From Gordonia malaquae NBRC 108250 (GTDB taxonomy: Bacteria; Actinomycetota; Actinomycetes; Mycobacteriales; Mycobacteriaceae), in assembly GCF_000344135.1 (NCBI RefSeq), contig NZ_BAOP01000019.1:1-64000 (forward strand): 64,000 bases of DNA, in the 5' to 3' direction. The notes beneath the pieces are model-generated. The model searched no databases and had not been told where the DNA came from. It saw only the letters and a program-made list of their open reading frames with translations. Positions within the stretch are counted from its first letter, which is position 1. Every line of letters starts with the position of its first letter. Positions 15,817 through 24,935 of the stretch are shown one piece after another. Made by a program: the position numbers and the translations under genes.

Positions 15817-17244
15817 GTGAATCGCAAGGACTACACCATCATCGGCACGTTGATCGTCGCGACTTTCGTGGTGATCCTCAACGAAACGGTGATGAGCGTC
15901 GCGCTCCCGATCCTCCAGACGGACCTGGGTGTTCCGCCGAGCCAGGGTCAGTGGCTGACCACCATCTTCATGCTGACGATGGCCGTCGTCATCCCGCTCA
16001 CCGGCTTCCTGATCCAGATGTTCGGCACGCGGACGATGTTCCTCGTCGCGATGACGCTGTTCACCGTCGGCACGACGATCGCGGTCGTCGCGCCCGGCTT
16101 CGAAGTGCTGTTGGTGGCCCGCGTGGTGCAGGCGCTCGGCACCGCGGTGATGCTGCCGCTGCTGATGACCACGGTGATGACGCTCGTTCCGGAGGACCGC
16201 CGAGGCGTCATGATGGGCAACATCTCCGTCGTCATCGCCGTCGCGCCTGCGCTCGGTCCCACTATGTCGGGCCTGATCCTCGATCACCTCAGTTGGCGGT
16301 GGGTGTTCGGTGTGGTGCTGCCGTTCGCAGTGGTCGCGACGGCGGTCGGCGCGAAGTTCGTCGAACCGGTGGGTGAGCGGTCGTCGGCCCGCATCGACTA
16401 CCTTTCGATCCCGCTGTCGGTCCTCGGCTTCGGCGGCCTGGTCTACGGCCTCGTCGCTATCGGCGAAGCGGCAGACGGCAAGGCTGCGATGCCGATCTGG
16501 ATCCCGTTCGTCGTCGGCGCGATCGGGCTCGCGGCGTTCATCGGACGTCAGCTGCAGTTGCAGAGCGACGACCGGGCTCTGCTCGACTTGCGCGTGTTCA
16601 CGTCACGCGCGTTCTCGCTCTCAGTGGTCCTGGTGGTCGTCGCGATGGCGACCATGATGGGAACGTTCATCGTCGTCCCGCTGTTCGCGCACGAAGTACT
16701 TGGCATGAGCCCGCTCGCGACCGGTCTGATCACGCTTCCCGGTGGCCTCCTGATGGGCGTATCGTCGCCGTTCATCGGGCGGATCTACGACCTCCGCGGC
16801 CCGCGGATCCTGGTGATCCCGGGAAGTCTGCTGATCGCGGGCGCCGTGTGGCTGATGACTCTGATCACCCCGGACACCTCGTTCTGGCTGCTCATGGGCG
16901 CCAACATGATTCTCTGCGTGGGTCTCGCGGCGACGTTCACCCCGCTGATGACGTTGAGCCTCGGCTCCCTCAAGCCTTCGCTGTACTCGCACGGCTCCGC
17001 CGCACTGGGTGCGCTGCAGCAGGTGGGCGGAGGCGCAGGCACCGCGCTGTTCATCACGATCATGACAGTCGTCGCACGTAACGGTGTCGACGCCGGCGAC
17101 GCTGCGGACATCGCGATGACCGACGGAGTGCGGACCGTGTTCCTCGTCGCCGGATGCCTGAGCATCGTGGTCGTGGCGCTCGGACTCCTCGTGAAGGCGC
17201 CGAAGCCCGTGGAACACGAACTGGACGTCGAGCCGGTGCACTGA
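15817..17244 (+). CDS. MFS drug efflux transporter (DHA2 family)
   Basis: About 475 residues with 14 predicted helices. The first helix shows the DHA2 motif as ILNETVMSVALPILQTDLG, and TGFLIQMFGTRTMFLVAMTL marks motif A. GTG 15817 is used: it puts Asn-Arg-Lys-Asp-Tyr directly before helix 1 as in relatives; an upstream TTG at 15751 would add 22 atypical residues. The ribosome site is weak. Divergent from the MarR gene across a palindromic operator, so expression is probably inducible. It is a different paralogue from the pump at 5446. Confidence 0.86.
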   Translation: MNRKDYTIIGTLIVATFVVILNETVMSVALPILQTDLGVPPSQGQWLTTIFMLTMAVVIPLTGFLIQMFGTRTMFLVAMTLFTVGTTIAVVAPGFEVLLVARVVQALGTAVMLPLLMTTVMTLVPEDRRGVMMGNISVVIAVAPALGPTMSGLILDHLSWRWVFGVVLPFAVVATAVGAKFVEPVGERSSARIDYLSIPLSVLGFGGLVYGLVAIGEAADGKAAMPIWIPFVVGAIGLAAFIGRQLQLQSDDRALLDLRVFTSRAFSLSVVLVVVAMATMMGTFIVVPLFAHEVLGMSPLATGLITLPGGLLMGVSSPFIGRIYDLRGPRILVIPGSLLIAGAVWLMTLITPDTSFWLLMGANMILCVGLAATFTPLMTLSLGSLKPSLYSHGSAALGALQQVGGGAGTALFITIMTVVARNGVDAGDAADIAMTDGVRTVFLVAGCLSIVVVALGLLVKAPKPVEHELDVEPVH

Positions 17245-17249
17245 CGCAG

Positions 17250-17831
17250 TCAGCTCACGCGGGGATCCGTCGCTCTTAGCTGGCGGATCAGGGTCTGCGC
17301 GTCGTGCGGACCGACGAGGCGTCGGCCGTTGACATAAAACGTCGGAACCGCGGTGATGTCCATCGCCTCGGCGTCGAGCATGTCGTCGCGAACTCGGGCC
17401 GACACCTCGGCTGAGGCGAGATCGTCGGAGAACTGGTCGACGTCGAGTCCGAGTTCCTCGGCCCGACGGATGATGTCGGACGGAAGCTGTCGATCCTGAT
17501 CGGTCATCAGAGTCTTGCCGTACGCGAAGAACGCTCCCTGGCGGGCGGCGGCCTCCGACGCCTCCGCGGCGGCGACGGCGTTGGGGTGATGATGTTCCAA
17601 CGGTGCATGGCGCCACACGTAACGGAGCTCATCGCCGAGGGCATGCCGCACCTCGTCGATCGCGCCCGACGCGCGGAGGCAGAAGTCGCACTGATAGTCG
17701 CCGTACTCGACCATGGTGAGCGGTGCATCGACCGGTCCGGCGATGTGATCGCGGCGAGGGTCGACCGGCCGAGCCAGCAGGTGCGACGCGTCGTCGGAGG
17801 GACGGAGGCGTTCGGCGACCCGGAAGATCAC
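17250..17831 (-). CDS. DsbA-like thioredoxin domain (detached C-terminus of NhaA)
   Basis: 193 residues with a DsbA-type thioredoxin fold: active site CDFC in MVEYGDYQCDFCLRASG near residue 48 and cis-Pro loop ITAVPTFYVNGRRLVG. The start shown (GTG 17831) overlaps the nhaA stop by four bases. Extending this frame upstream gives hydrophobic sequence starting VGVLIASVLAFALAAVIFR, which matches the last membrane helix of NhaA. In related actinobacteria NhaA and this domain are one polypeptide, so this is probably the downstream half of a frameshifted fusion. It may still be made by translational coupling. Confidence 0.8.
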   Translation of the reverse strand: MIFRVAERLRPSDDASHLLARPVDPRRDHIAGPVDAPLTMVEYGDYQCDFCLRASGAIDEVRHALGDELRYVWRHAPLEHHHPNAVAAAEASEAAARQGAFFAYGKTLMTDQDRQLPSDIIRRAEELGLDVDQFSDDLASAEVSARVRDDMLDAEAMDITAVPTFYVNGRRLVGPHDAQTLIRQLRATDPRVS

Positions 17832-19165
17832 TGCCGCCAGTGCGAAGGCGAGGACCGATGCGATGAGGACACCGACGCGCGGGCCTCGTTCTGAGCGGCC
17901 GCATCGTCGATGGCGAGTTCGATGATGAACAACGAGATCGTGAATCCGATGCCGCAGAGGGCCGCGCCTCCGGCGATGCGATCAAGGGTGAGGCCGGGCC
18001 CGAACTCTCCGACGCCGAGCTTCTTCAGAACGGCGGACGAACCGAAGACGCCGACGAACTTGCCGACGACCAGGCCCACCACGACACCCCAGGTGAGCGG
18101 TGACCGAAGTGCTGCAGCCAGGATGTCGCCGTCCAGTCGGACGCCGGCGTTCGCCAGCGCGAACAACGGCAGGACGATGAAGGCGATGTACGGGGCGTAC
18201 GCGAGCTGCAGGCGTTCGTTCACTGAGATCGACGACCTCAGACTGTTCGCCGCGGCTCGGGAGTACTTCGTATTGGGGGACTGCCGGAACGATCTTGCCA
18301 GGTCAAGAGCGTGCTCCACCTGCCGACGATCCGGACGGTACACCGGCACCACCATCGCGACCGCGACGCCCGCCAGCGTCGGATGGACTCCGGATTCGAG
18401 GAAAGCAGTCCACACGACGAGCGCGAGCACCGTGTACGCCAGCGCCCGCCCCTGCGGCAGGTACCGGGTCGCGTAGACGCCTCCGAGCCCCGCCGCGGCG
18501 ACGACGAGCGGCCACAGGGCGAGGTCGTCGGTGTAGACGCCTGCGATGATCGCGAGGGCGCCGATGTCGTCGACGACGGCGAGTGCCAACAGGAACACTC
18601 GAAGGCGTCCCGGCGCGGAAGGCCCGATGAGGGCGAGTGCGCCGACCAGGAACGCCGTGTCGGTCGAGATGACCACACCCCACGCGCCCGCGTGTCCGGT
18701 GCTCGACGCGATCACTGCGAACAGCACCGCCGGGATGACGAGGCCGGTGAGTGCGGCGATCACGGGGACCAGTGCACGCCGAGTGTTGGTGAGCTCGCCG
18801 ATCGTGAACTCACGACGCACCTCGAGTCCGACCGAGAAGAAGATCGCCATCAGGGCGTCGTTCACGATCGAGTGCATCGTGAAATCGAGCCGCGCGTCGC
18901 CGATGAACGCTCCGACCCTCAGATCCCAGAAGTCGTGATAGCTCGTGTACGACACGTTGGCCCAGACGATCGCAGCGAGTGTCGCCGTCAGGAGCGCGAC
19001 GGCGCCGAGGCGTGCATCGCCCATCGACCGGATGCGTGCGGCGACCGACGGGCGGCAGCCGTCGTCGGGTTCGGTGGGGTCCGGTGATCGGGTCGTGATG
19101 GTGAGGAACTGTGCGGACCGGACCTCCGGCATCGGGAGATCGGATCGATCGCGTCGTCCCATCAC
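17828..19165 (-). CDS. nhaA: Na+/H+ antiporter NhaA (frameshifted before its last helix)
   Basis: 445 residues. NhaA family: the two essential aspartates occur in ALAVVDDIGALAIIAGVY (about residue 205), and helix 2 is preceded by FTMHSIVNDALMAIFFSVGLEVRREF. It should exchange sodium for protons across the membrane. The last 14 residues (SVSSSHRSSPSHWRQ region) are hydrophilic and unlike any NhaA; the missing helix XII is encoded in another frame, reached by losing two bases in CGCGCG at 17876-17881. GTG 19165 and ATG 19162 are alternative starts, both overlapping the cinA stop. Confidence 0.88.
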   Translation of the reverse strand: MMGRRDRSDLPMPEVRSAQFLTITTRSPDPTEPDDGCRPSVAARIRSMGDARLGAVALLTATLAAIVWANVSYTSYHDFWDLRVGAFIGDARLDFTMHSIVNDALMAIFFSVGLEVRREFTIGELTNTRRALVPVIAALTGLVIPAVLFAVIASSTGHAGAWGVVISTDTAFLVGALALIGPSAPGRLRVFLLALAVVDDIGALAIIAGVYTDDLALWPLVVAAAGLGGVYATRYLPQGRALAYTVLALVVWTAFLESGVHPTLAGVAVAMVVPVYRPDRRQVEHALDLARSFRQSPNTKYSRAAANSLRSSISVNERLQLAYAPYIAFIVLPLFALANAGVRLDGDILAAALRSPLTWGVVVGLVVGKFVGVFGSSAVLKKLGVGEFGPGLTLDRIAGGAALCGIGFTISLFIIELAIDDAAAQNEARASVSSSHRSSPSHWRQ

Positions 19166-20439
19166 CCGTCCTCGAGCGCTCGGGCGATCATGTGCAGCGC
19201 GGCGGTGGTCGCGAGACGACGCACGGAGTCGCGGTCGCCGGGGAACTGCCTGGTGACGGTGATCGTCTCCCGGCCCGCGATCGACAGGCCGAAGCAGACG
19301 GTGCCGACGGGTTTGCCGGGGCGTTCGCCGCCGGGACCGGCGATGCCGGTGGTGGACACCGCGATATCGGAGCCGATCACTTCGCGAGCGCCGTCGGCCA
19401 TGGCGGCGGCGACGGGTTCGCTGACGGCCCCGAGTCGGTCGATGAGTTCGGCGGGCACGCCGAGAACACCGGTCTTCACGTCATTCGAGTACGAGACGAC
19501 GCCGCCGAGCATGTAGGCCGACGAGCCGGCACGGTCGGTGAACCGCGCAGCGACGAGACCACCGGTGCACGATTCGGCGGTTGCGATCGTTCGCCCGTTC
19601 AGTCGTCCGACGAGGACGTCGTCGATCGTCGAGGCGTCGGTGGAGAAGATGCGCTCACCATGGCGGGCCAGGAGCAGATCCTGCAGGCGGTTGTAGATGT
19701 TCGCCGCGTGGCCGTCGAATCGGCTGACTATTTCGAGCTCGCCGCCTCGCATGCAGGTTGTCACTTCGACGTCGGCGAGGTCGGGCACTTCCGACTCGGC
19801 GTCCAGCAGAGTGACTGCGAGATCGGGCTCGGACAACCCGTACGCACGGATCGTCTTCTGCTCGTGGAGGACGCGCCCGGCGATCGCGTCGACGATCGGC
19901 GCGGTCCGGACGGCGACAGGCCACATCGCCTGCAATTCGTGGGGCGGCCCGGGGAGCACGAGGACGGCCGGGAGTGTGTCCGACGACGGCACTGCGACCC
20001 CGGGTGCGGTACCCGACGGAGGAATGGCCTGCGCCCCCAGTGGCACGAGCGCCTGTTTGTCGATCGCGGCTTCCAATGAAGAGGGGAGCGCAATGCCGTC
20101 CGGCACTTGCCGCCACGTGCGGATCACCGTCTCGATGGTCTGCCGCATCGCCGGATCCTGCTCGAGCGGGCGATCGAGGAATTCGGCGACAGTGGCCACG
20201 GTCAGGTCGTCGGCGGTCGGTCCGAGGCCTCCGGTCGTGACGATCAGGTCGACCCCCTCGGATGCGAGGAATCGCAGCTGCGCGAGAAGATCGGCAGGCC
20301 GGTCGCCGCACACCGTCAGATGGACTACGTCCACACCCAGATCGGCGAGTCTGGCGGACACCCACGGGCCGTTCCGGTCCGTGATCCACCCGCTCAGAAC
20401 TTCGGTGCCAGTGACGACGATCCCCGCGCGTGTACTCAC
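19162..20439 (-). CDS. cinA: CinA family protein (competence/damage-inducible; NMN deamidase)
   Basis: 425 residues, full length. N-terminal MoaB/MogA-like COG1058 domain (VVTGTEVLSGWITDRNGPWV; VTTGGLGPTADDLT near residue 90), which in characterised CinA is an ADP-ribose pyrophosphatase. The C-terminal PncC domain (TIATAESCTGGLVAARFTDR near residue 282; SVSTTGIAGPGGERPGKPVG) is the nicotinamide-mononucleotide deamidase. The role is NAD-related metabolite repair in the cytoplasm. It overlaps nhaA downstream, so they may share a transcript. A dispersed GAGTCGA repeat follows upstream at 20486-20511. Confidence 0.9.
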   Translation of the reverse strand: MSTRAGIVVTGTEVLSGWITDRNGPWVSARLADLGVDVVHLTVCGDRPADLLAQLRFLASEGVDLIVTTGGLGPTADDLTVATVAEFLDRPLEQDPAMRQTIETVIRTWRQVPDGIALPSSLEAAIDKQALVPLGAQAIPPSGTAPGVAVPSSDTLPAVLVLPGPPHELQAMWPVAVRTAPIVDAIAGRVLHEQKTIRAYGLSEPDLAVTLLDAESEVPDLADVEVTTCMRGGELEIVSRFDGHAANIYNRLQDLLLARHGERIFSTDASTIDDVLVGRLNGRTIATAESCTGGLVAARFTDRAGSSAYMLGGVVSYSNDVKTGVLGVPAELIDRLGAVSEPVAAAMADGAREVIGSDIAVSTTGIAGPGGERPGKPVGTVCFGLSIAGRETITVTRQFPGDRDSVRRLATTAALHMIARALEDG

Positions 20440-20485
20440 GGTGATGAGAGTACGCGCGCGGGGATCGATGCGCTGTTCGCTATTT

Positions 20486-20511
20486 CTCGCTCCTCGAGCG
20501 GAGTCGAGAGG
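20486..20511. repeat. dispersed GAGCGGAGTCGA repeat
   Basis: TCGCTCCTCGAGCGGAGTCG lies between cinA and the porin gene and resembles the GAGCGA/GAGTCGA blocks near 38.0 kb and 48.2 kb. Such intergenic blocks often form hairpins. Function unknown. Confidence 0.45.
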
Positions 20512-20512
20512 G

Positions 20513-21142
20513 TCAGCCGAGGCTGAAGGGCTTGCCGTAGGTGGTGATGCTGCCCTTGAAGGTGTCGGTCGAGACCTGGACCTTCACAAGCGCGCGGGCC
20601 GACGCGTGGCCTGCGCAGCCGTCGACACCGAAGCGCTCCTGGCTGTAGGCGAGGCCGCCGCGGCCGTTCTCGAAGCTGATGCTGTTGACGTCATCATCGT
20701 CGACGACGGTCTTGATGATCGGGTAGAAGCCTGCCTCACCGGGACCGAGGTTGAAGCTGCCCGATGCGCCTGCAGTTCCTTCGAGGTCAGTGGGATCGAT
20801 TCCTCCGTCAGGCGTTCCTGCACTTGCGCCGAAGTTGAGTTGGCAACCGACGAGGTAGCCAGCCGTGAGGGTGGCGCCCTTGATGTCTCCGGTGGTGCTG
20901 ACAGCGATCTTGCCGGTGACCCAAGCTTCGCGACTGGTGGGGATGTTGGTGACAGCGCGCGACACGCGGACCGACTCGTCGTACAGGCGGATGGTGACGC
21001 CGTTGCCGTCGCCGAGGTTCTTGTGCTTGAACGAGCCGGGCAGCTTGCCTGCGTCGGCGTGGCCTGCGGCGACGCCGGTGAAGGCCATTGCTGCGGCGCC
21101 GACGACACCTGCGACTGCGAGGATGCGGGAGTTCTTCTTCAT
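20513..21142 (-). CDS. MspA family porin (copy 1)
   Basis: 209 residues. A signal peptide ends near residue 30 (VAAGHADA). The mature chain has the MspA pattern: LPGSFKHKNLGDGNGVTIRLYDESV, then TAGYLVGCQLNFGA, and a C-terminal CAGHASARALVKV plus STTYGKPFSLG-like ending. In mycobacteria MspA-type proteins form octameric channels through the mycolate outer membrane for small hydrophilic solutes. It is tandem with a second copy 31 bp upstream; the two are diverged but colinear, so they are an old duplication. Confidence 0.88.
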   Translation of the reverse strand: MKKNSRILAVAGVVGAAAMAFTGVAAGHADAGKLPGSFKHKNLGDGNGVTIRLYDESVRVSRAVTNIPTSREAWVTGKIAVSTTGDIKGATLTAGYLVGCQLNFGASAGTPDGGIDPTDLEGTAGASGSFNLGPGEAGFYPIIKTVVDDDDVNSISFENGRGGLAYSQERFGVDGCAGHASARALVKVQVSTDTFKGSITTYGKPFSLG

Positions 21143-21173
21143 GTTCTGTGAGTCCTTATGCAGAGTCGTCGGG

Positions 21174-21803
21174 TCAGGAGAGGCTGAAGGGCTTGCCGTA
21201 CAGGGTGGACTGCACGAAGCCGCTGGCGCCGGAGATAGCGCCGTCTTCGGCGGTGAAGCCGTCGGCCGCGAGGACCTGGACCACCGAGCGAGCGGAGGCG
21301 TAGCCGCCGCACTGCTGGACGTTGAGCTGGAAGGAGTCGACCAGGACGGTGCCGTGGCCCTTCTTCAACGAGAGCGAGTCGCCCTTGACGAACTTGACCT
21401 CACCCGGTTGAAGCGGGACCGACAGCGAACCGCTCAGCGAGGGAGTCGCCGAGATGGTGCCCGACAGTCCGCCTTCGAGGCCGGTGATGTTGATCTGGCA
21501 GCCGACGAGGTAACCGACGGTCAGCGAGCCGGTGCCCTTGCTGAGCTTGGCCGAATACGTGCCGGAAACGGCGGCCGAGCGGCCTGCGCCGTTGTTGGCG
21601 ACAGAGACCTGCTGGCGGACGCTCTCGCCGGTGCGCGAGATCTTGACGACCTGGCCGTCGATGCCGGTGGTGGTCTTGCTGCCGCCGGGCAGACGAGCGG
21701 CGTCTGCGTCTCCGGTCGACGCGATGACGCCGGTCGCAGCGACTGCGAGTGCAGCCGACGCGACGGCTGCGCGCCGCACGAACGAGGTGGTCTTGACGGT
21801 CAT
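21174..21803 (-). CDS. MspA family porin (copy 2)
   Basis: 209 residues, same layout as the neighbouring copy: signal peptide ending near GDADA (residue 34), LPGGSKTTTGIDGQVVKIS, LTVGYLVGCQINITG, then CGGYASARSVVQV and LYGKPFSLS at the C-terminus. It is an outer-membrane channel subunit by family. It is the first gene of the pair, with about 380 bp of non-coding DNA before it, so the promoter for both is probably there. Confidence 0.88.
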   Translation of the reverse strand: MTVKTTSFVRRAAVASAALAVAATGVIASTGDADAARLPGGSKTTTGIDGQVVKISRTGESVRQQVSVANNGAGRSAAVSGTYSAKLSKGTGSLTVGYLVGCQINITGLEGGLSGTISATPSLSGSLSVPLQPGEVKFVKGDSLSLKKGHGTVLVDSFQLNVQQCGGYASARSVVQVLAADGFTAEDGAISGASGFVQSTLYGKPFSLS

Positions 21804-22127
21804 CCAGGGCTCCTACATGTGGGGGTAAGAAATTCTTCGGACGTGACATTAGCGGATCGATGCCCCGTGTCGCAGGGAAAGATTCACTGTGAACTTAGGT
21901 AACACTAAGGTCGGATGCGTGCCAAGCTGGGCATGTTGATTTCCCGTAACCCGCATGACCCCGCCGTGTTGCATTCTGTCGTCCGAATGGCCGAATTGTC
22001 TCGGATTATGTGAAAAACATAAGCGAAACCGCGAATCGCAGGTGTTACATCCACATGGCTGTGAGTTCAGTCACCTCGTCTCGTTCCGTGGGATGCTCGA
22101 CAATCGAATACGCGATTTCGGGCATAG
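21804..22127. promoter_or_regulatory. long upstream region of the porin pair
   Basis: No gene is seen here. It contains two small inverted repeats: CTTAG-GTAACA-CTAAG (21894-21909) and TTATGT-GAAAA-ACATAA (22006-22022). Either could be a regulator site for the porin promoter. The first only loosely resembles an iron-repressor box. Confidence 0.4.
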
Positions 22128-22164
22128 AAAAACGGGCGGCCCCGGATTGCTCCGGTGCCGCCCG
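22128..22164 (-). terminator. intrinsic terminator of the thiolase gene
   Basis: On the minus strand the arms CGGGCGGC and GCCGCCCG (22133-22140 and 22157-22164 on plus) form a stem followed by five T residues (plus-strand A-run 22128-22132). It lies 19 bp past the thiolase stop and is one of the few terminators here with a T-run. Confidence 0.8.
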
Positions 22165-22182
22165 CTTGGGGTTCGTTCAGGT

Positions 22183-23406
22183 TCAGCTGAGGCGCTCGAG
22201 CACCATCGCCATGCCCTGGCCGCCGCCGACACACATCGACTCGATGCCGAACTGCTTGTCGGAGGTCTGCAGGTTGTTCAGCAGGGTGGTGGTGATGCGC
22301 GCACCGGTCATGCCGAACGGGTGACCCAGTGCGATCGCGCCGCCCGAGACGTTGAGCTTGTCGTGGTCGATGCCGAGTTCGTTGGCCGAACCGAGCACCT
22401 GGACGGCGAACGCCTCGTTGATCTCGAACAGGTCGATGTCGCTGACTCCCATGCCCGCGACGCGCAGTGCCTTCTTGATCGCCTCGATCGGGCCGAGGCC
22501 CATGATCTCCGGCGACAGGCCGGTGGCGGCCGTCGACACGATGCGAGCCAGCGGGGTCAGGCCGAGTTCCTTGGCCTTGACGTCGCTCATGATGACGAGC
22601 GCGGCGGCGCCGTCGTTCAGCGGGCAGGCGTTGCCTGCGGTGATGGTGCCGTCGGGGCGGAACACCGGGTTCAGCTGCGAGATCTTCTCGTAGGTGGTGC
22701 CTGCGCGCGGGCCGTCGTCCGTCGACACGACCGTGCCGTCGGGGAGGGTCACGGCGTCGATCTCGCGCGCGAAGAAGCCGCTGTTGATGGCCGCCTCGGC
22801 GCGGTTCTGGGACAGGACGCCCCAGCGATCCTGGTCCTCGCGGGAGATGCCGGTGTAGGTCGCCACGTTCTCGGCGGTCTGGCCCATCGCGATGTAGACG
22901 TCCGGGATGAGTCCGTCTTCGCGGGGATCGTGCCACGCGCCTGCGCCGCCCTCTGCGGTCTTCGCGGTACGAGCCTGAGCCTCGTCGAACAGCGGGTTCT
23001 TCGAGTTCGGCGCGCCGTCGGCGCCGCCCGAGATGCCGAAGCTAGAGACGCTCTCGACACCTGCCGAGATGAAGACGTCGCCTTCGCCTGCCTTGATCGC
23101 GTGCAGCGCCATGCGCGTCGTCTGCAGCGACGACGAGCAGTAGCGGTTCACGGTCACGCCGGGAACGTGGTCGAGTCCGAGCTGGACGGCGACCGAACGG
23201 GCGATGTTGTAGCCGCCCTGTCCGCCGGGCTGGCCGATACCGAGGTGGATGTCCTCGATCAGAGTCGGGTCGAGCGAAGGAACCTTCGCCAGTGCCGCGG
23301 CGATCATCTGCCGGGCGAGTTCGTCGGGTCGGACGTCCTTGAGGGATCCCTTGCCTGCGCGCCCGATGGGCGAACGAGCATGGGCCACAATCACTGCTTC
23401 TGCCAT
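22183..23406 (-). CDS. acetyl-CoA C-acyltransferase (thiolase, FadA3-like)
   Basis: 407 residues. Thiolase family: nucleophilic Cys in TVNRYCSSSLQT (about residue 93), catalytic His in GGAIALGHPFGMTGAR (about residue 355), and second Cys in CVGGGQGMA near the C-terminus. It cleaves 3-ketoacyl-CoA with CoA in beta-oxidation, or condenses acetyl-CoA. Position and orientation next to cbs match Rv1074c (fadA3) of M. tuberculosis, from memory of that genome. Divergent from cbs with about 100 bp between; terminated at 22128-22164. Confidence 0.9.
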   Translation of the reverse strand: MAEAVIVAHARSPIGRAGKGSLKDVRPDELARQMIAAALAKVPSLDPTLIEDIHLGIGQPGGQGGYNIARSVAVQLGLDHVPGVTVNRYCSSSLQTTRMALHAIKAGEGDVFISAGVESVSSFGISGGADGAPNSKNPLFDEAQARTAKTAEGGAGAWHDPREDGLIPDVYIAMGQTAENVATYTGISREDQDRWGVLSQNRAEAAINSGFFAREIDAVTLPDGTVVSTDDGPRAGTTYEKISQLNPVFRPDGTITAGNACPLNDGAAALVIMSDVKAKELGLTPLARIVSTAATGLSPEIMGLGPIEAIKKALRVAGMGVSDIDLFEINEAFAVQVLGSANELGIDHDKLNVSGGAIALGHPFGMTGARITTTLLNNLQTSDKQFGIESMCVGGGQGMAMVLERLS

Positions 23407-23505
23407 GAGCGTCAGGATACGCGAACGTGTTCCAGTTCAAGACAGTTACGGTCATGTCATCGGGCCGGTACGCCGCAATCGTCCGCGAGGTGGGACGATG
23501 GACTC

Positions 23506-24930
23506 ATGCGCATCGCCAATCATGTCGTGGACCTGGTCGGAAACACTCCGCTCGTCAAGCTCAACTCGGTCGTCAAGCCGGGATCGGGCCTGGTCGCAGC
23601 GAAGATCGAGTACCTGAACCCCGGCGGCAGTTCCAAAGACCGCATCGCCACCCGGATGATCGACGCCGCCGAGAAGTCGGGCGAGCTGAAGCCGGGCGGC
23701 ACGATCGTCGAGCCGACGTCCGGCAACACCGGTGTCGGACTCGCACTCGTCGCGCAGCAGCGGGGCTACAAGTGCGTGTTCGTCTGCCCCGACAAGGTGG
23801 CCGAGGACAAGCGGAACGTGCTGCGCGCCTACGGCGCCGAGGTCGTCGTCTGCCCGACCGCCGTCCCGCCGGAGCACCCGGACAGCTACTACAACGTCTC
23901 GGACCGTCTCACTCGTGAGATCCCCGGAGCGTGGAAGCCGAACCAGTACGCCAACCCGGCGGGCCCGCAGAGCCACTACGAGACGACCGGTCCGGAGATC
24001 TGGCGCGACACCGACGGCAAGGTCACGCACTTCGTGGCGGGTGTCGGCACCGGCGGAACCATAACCGGCACCGGTCGCTTCCTGAAAGAGGTGTCCGACG
24101 GCGGCGTGAAGGTCGTCGGCGTCGACCCCGAGGGCTCGGTGTACTCCGGCGGATCGGGGCGTCCGTACCTCGTCGAAGGTGTCGGTGAGGATTTCTGGCC
24201 CGCAGCCTACGACCCCACCGTTCCGGACGAGATCATCGCCGTCTCCGACTCCGACTCGTTCGAGATGACTCGTCGTCTCGCCCGCGAGGAAGGACTGCTC
24301 GTCGGCGGCTCGTGCGGCATGGTGATCGTCGCCGCACTCGAGGTCGCCGAGCGTGAGGGGCCCGATGCAGTTGTCGTCGCGCTGCTGCCCGACGGCGGCC
24401 GCGGCTACTTGTCGAAGATCTTCAACGACGACTGGATGAGCAGCTACGGCTTCCTCCGCACCCCGCTCGGCGGCGGCGACGTCCCGCAGTCGAACGTCGG
24501 CGACGTGCTGCGTGGAAAGACGGGCAACCTGCCGGACCTCGTTCACACGCACCCGCAGGAGACGCTGCGTGACGCCATCGAGATCCTCCGCGAATACGGC
24601 GTCTCGCAGATGCCCGTCGTCGGCGCCGAACCGCCGATCATGGCGGGCGAGATCAACGGCGCGGTGACCGAACGCGACCTGCTCAGCGCAGTCTTCGAGG
24701 GCCGGGCGAGTCTCGCCGACCCGGTGTCAGCGCACATGGGCGAGGCGTTCCCGCTCATCGGCTCGGGCGAGCCCGTGTCTGCCGCGATGAAGGCGCTCGG
24801 CGAGTCCGACGCCCTGATGGTCGTCGACGAGGGCAAGCCGATCGGCGTCATCACACGCCACGACCTTCTCGCTTTTGCCAGCACCCACCCGATCGCCCCG
24901 AACCTGATCACCGCAGTGCAGGAGGACTGA
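23506..24930 (+). CDS. cbs: cystathionine beta-synthase
   Basis: 474 residues. PLP-dependent beta-family enzyme joining serine and homocysteine to cystathionine. The PLP lysine is in NPGGSSKDRIA (about residue 44), the substrate loop TSGNTG near 72, and the phosphate-binding GVGTGGTITGTG near 182. Two CBS domains follow (about residues 345-400 and 410-470), which in other species bind AdoMet or nucleotides. ATG 23506 starts MRIANHVVDLVGNTPL, the family N-terminus; the reading frame is open much further upstream, but that sequence is antisense to the thiolase. Five bases separate it from metB, giving a transsulfuration operon. Confidence 0.93.
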   Translation: MRIANHVVDLVGNTPLVKLNSVVKPGSGLVAAKIEYLNPGGSSKDRIATRMIDAAEKSGELKPGGTIVEPTSGNTGVGLALVAQQRGYKCVFVCPDKVAEDKRNVLRAYGAEVVVCPTAVPPEHPDSYYNVSDRLTREIPGAWKPNQYANPAGPQSHYETTGPEIWRDTDGKVTHFVAGVGTGGTITGTGRFLKEVSDGGVKVVGVDPEGSVYSGGSGRPYLVEGVGEDFWPAAYDPTVPDEIIAVSDSDSFEMTRRLAREEGLLVGGSCGMVIVAALEVAEREGPDAVVVALLPDGGRGYLSKIFNDDWMSSYGFLRTPLGGGDVPQSNVGDVLRGKTGNLPDLVHTHPQETLRDAIEILREYGVSQMPVVGAEPPIMAGEINGAVTERDLLSAVFEGRASLADPVSAHMGEAFPLIGSGEPVSAAMKALGESDALMVVDEGKPIGVITRHDLLAFASTHPIAPNLITAVQED

Positions 24931-24935
24931 ACCAC

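Noticed and set aside
21894-21909. Possible iron-repressor (DtxR/IdeR) box before the porin pair
   Set aside because: Only the TTAGGT and CTAAG parts agree; the second half-site does not match the consensus.
21955-23505. Extension of the cbs frame upstream
   Set aside because: It lies opposite the thiolase gene and has no ribosome site; ATG 23506 gives the normal CBS N-terminus.
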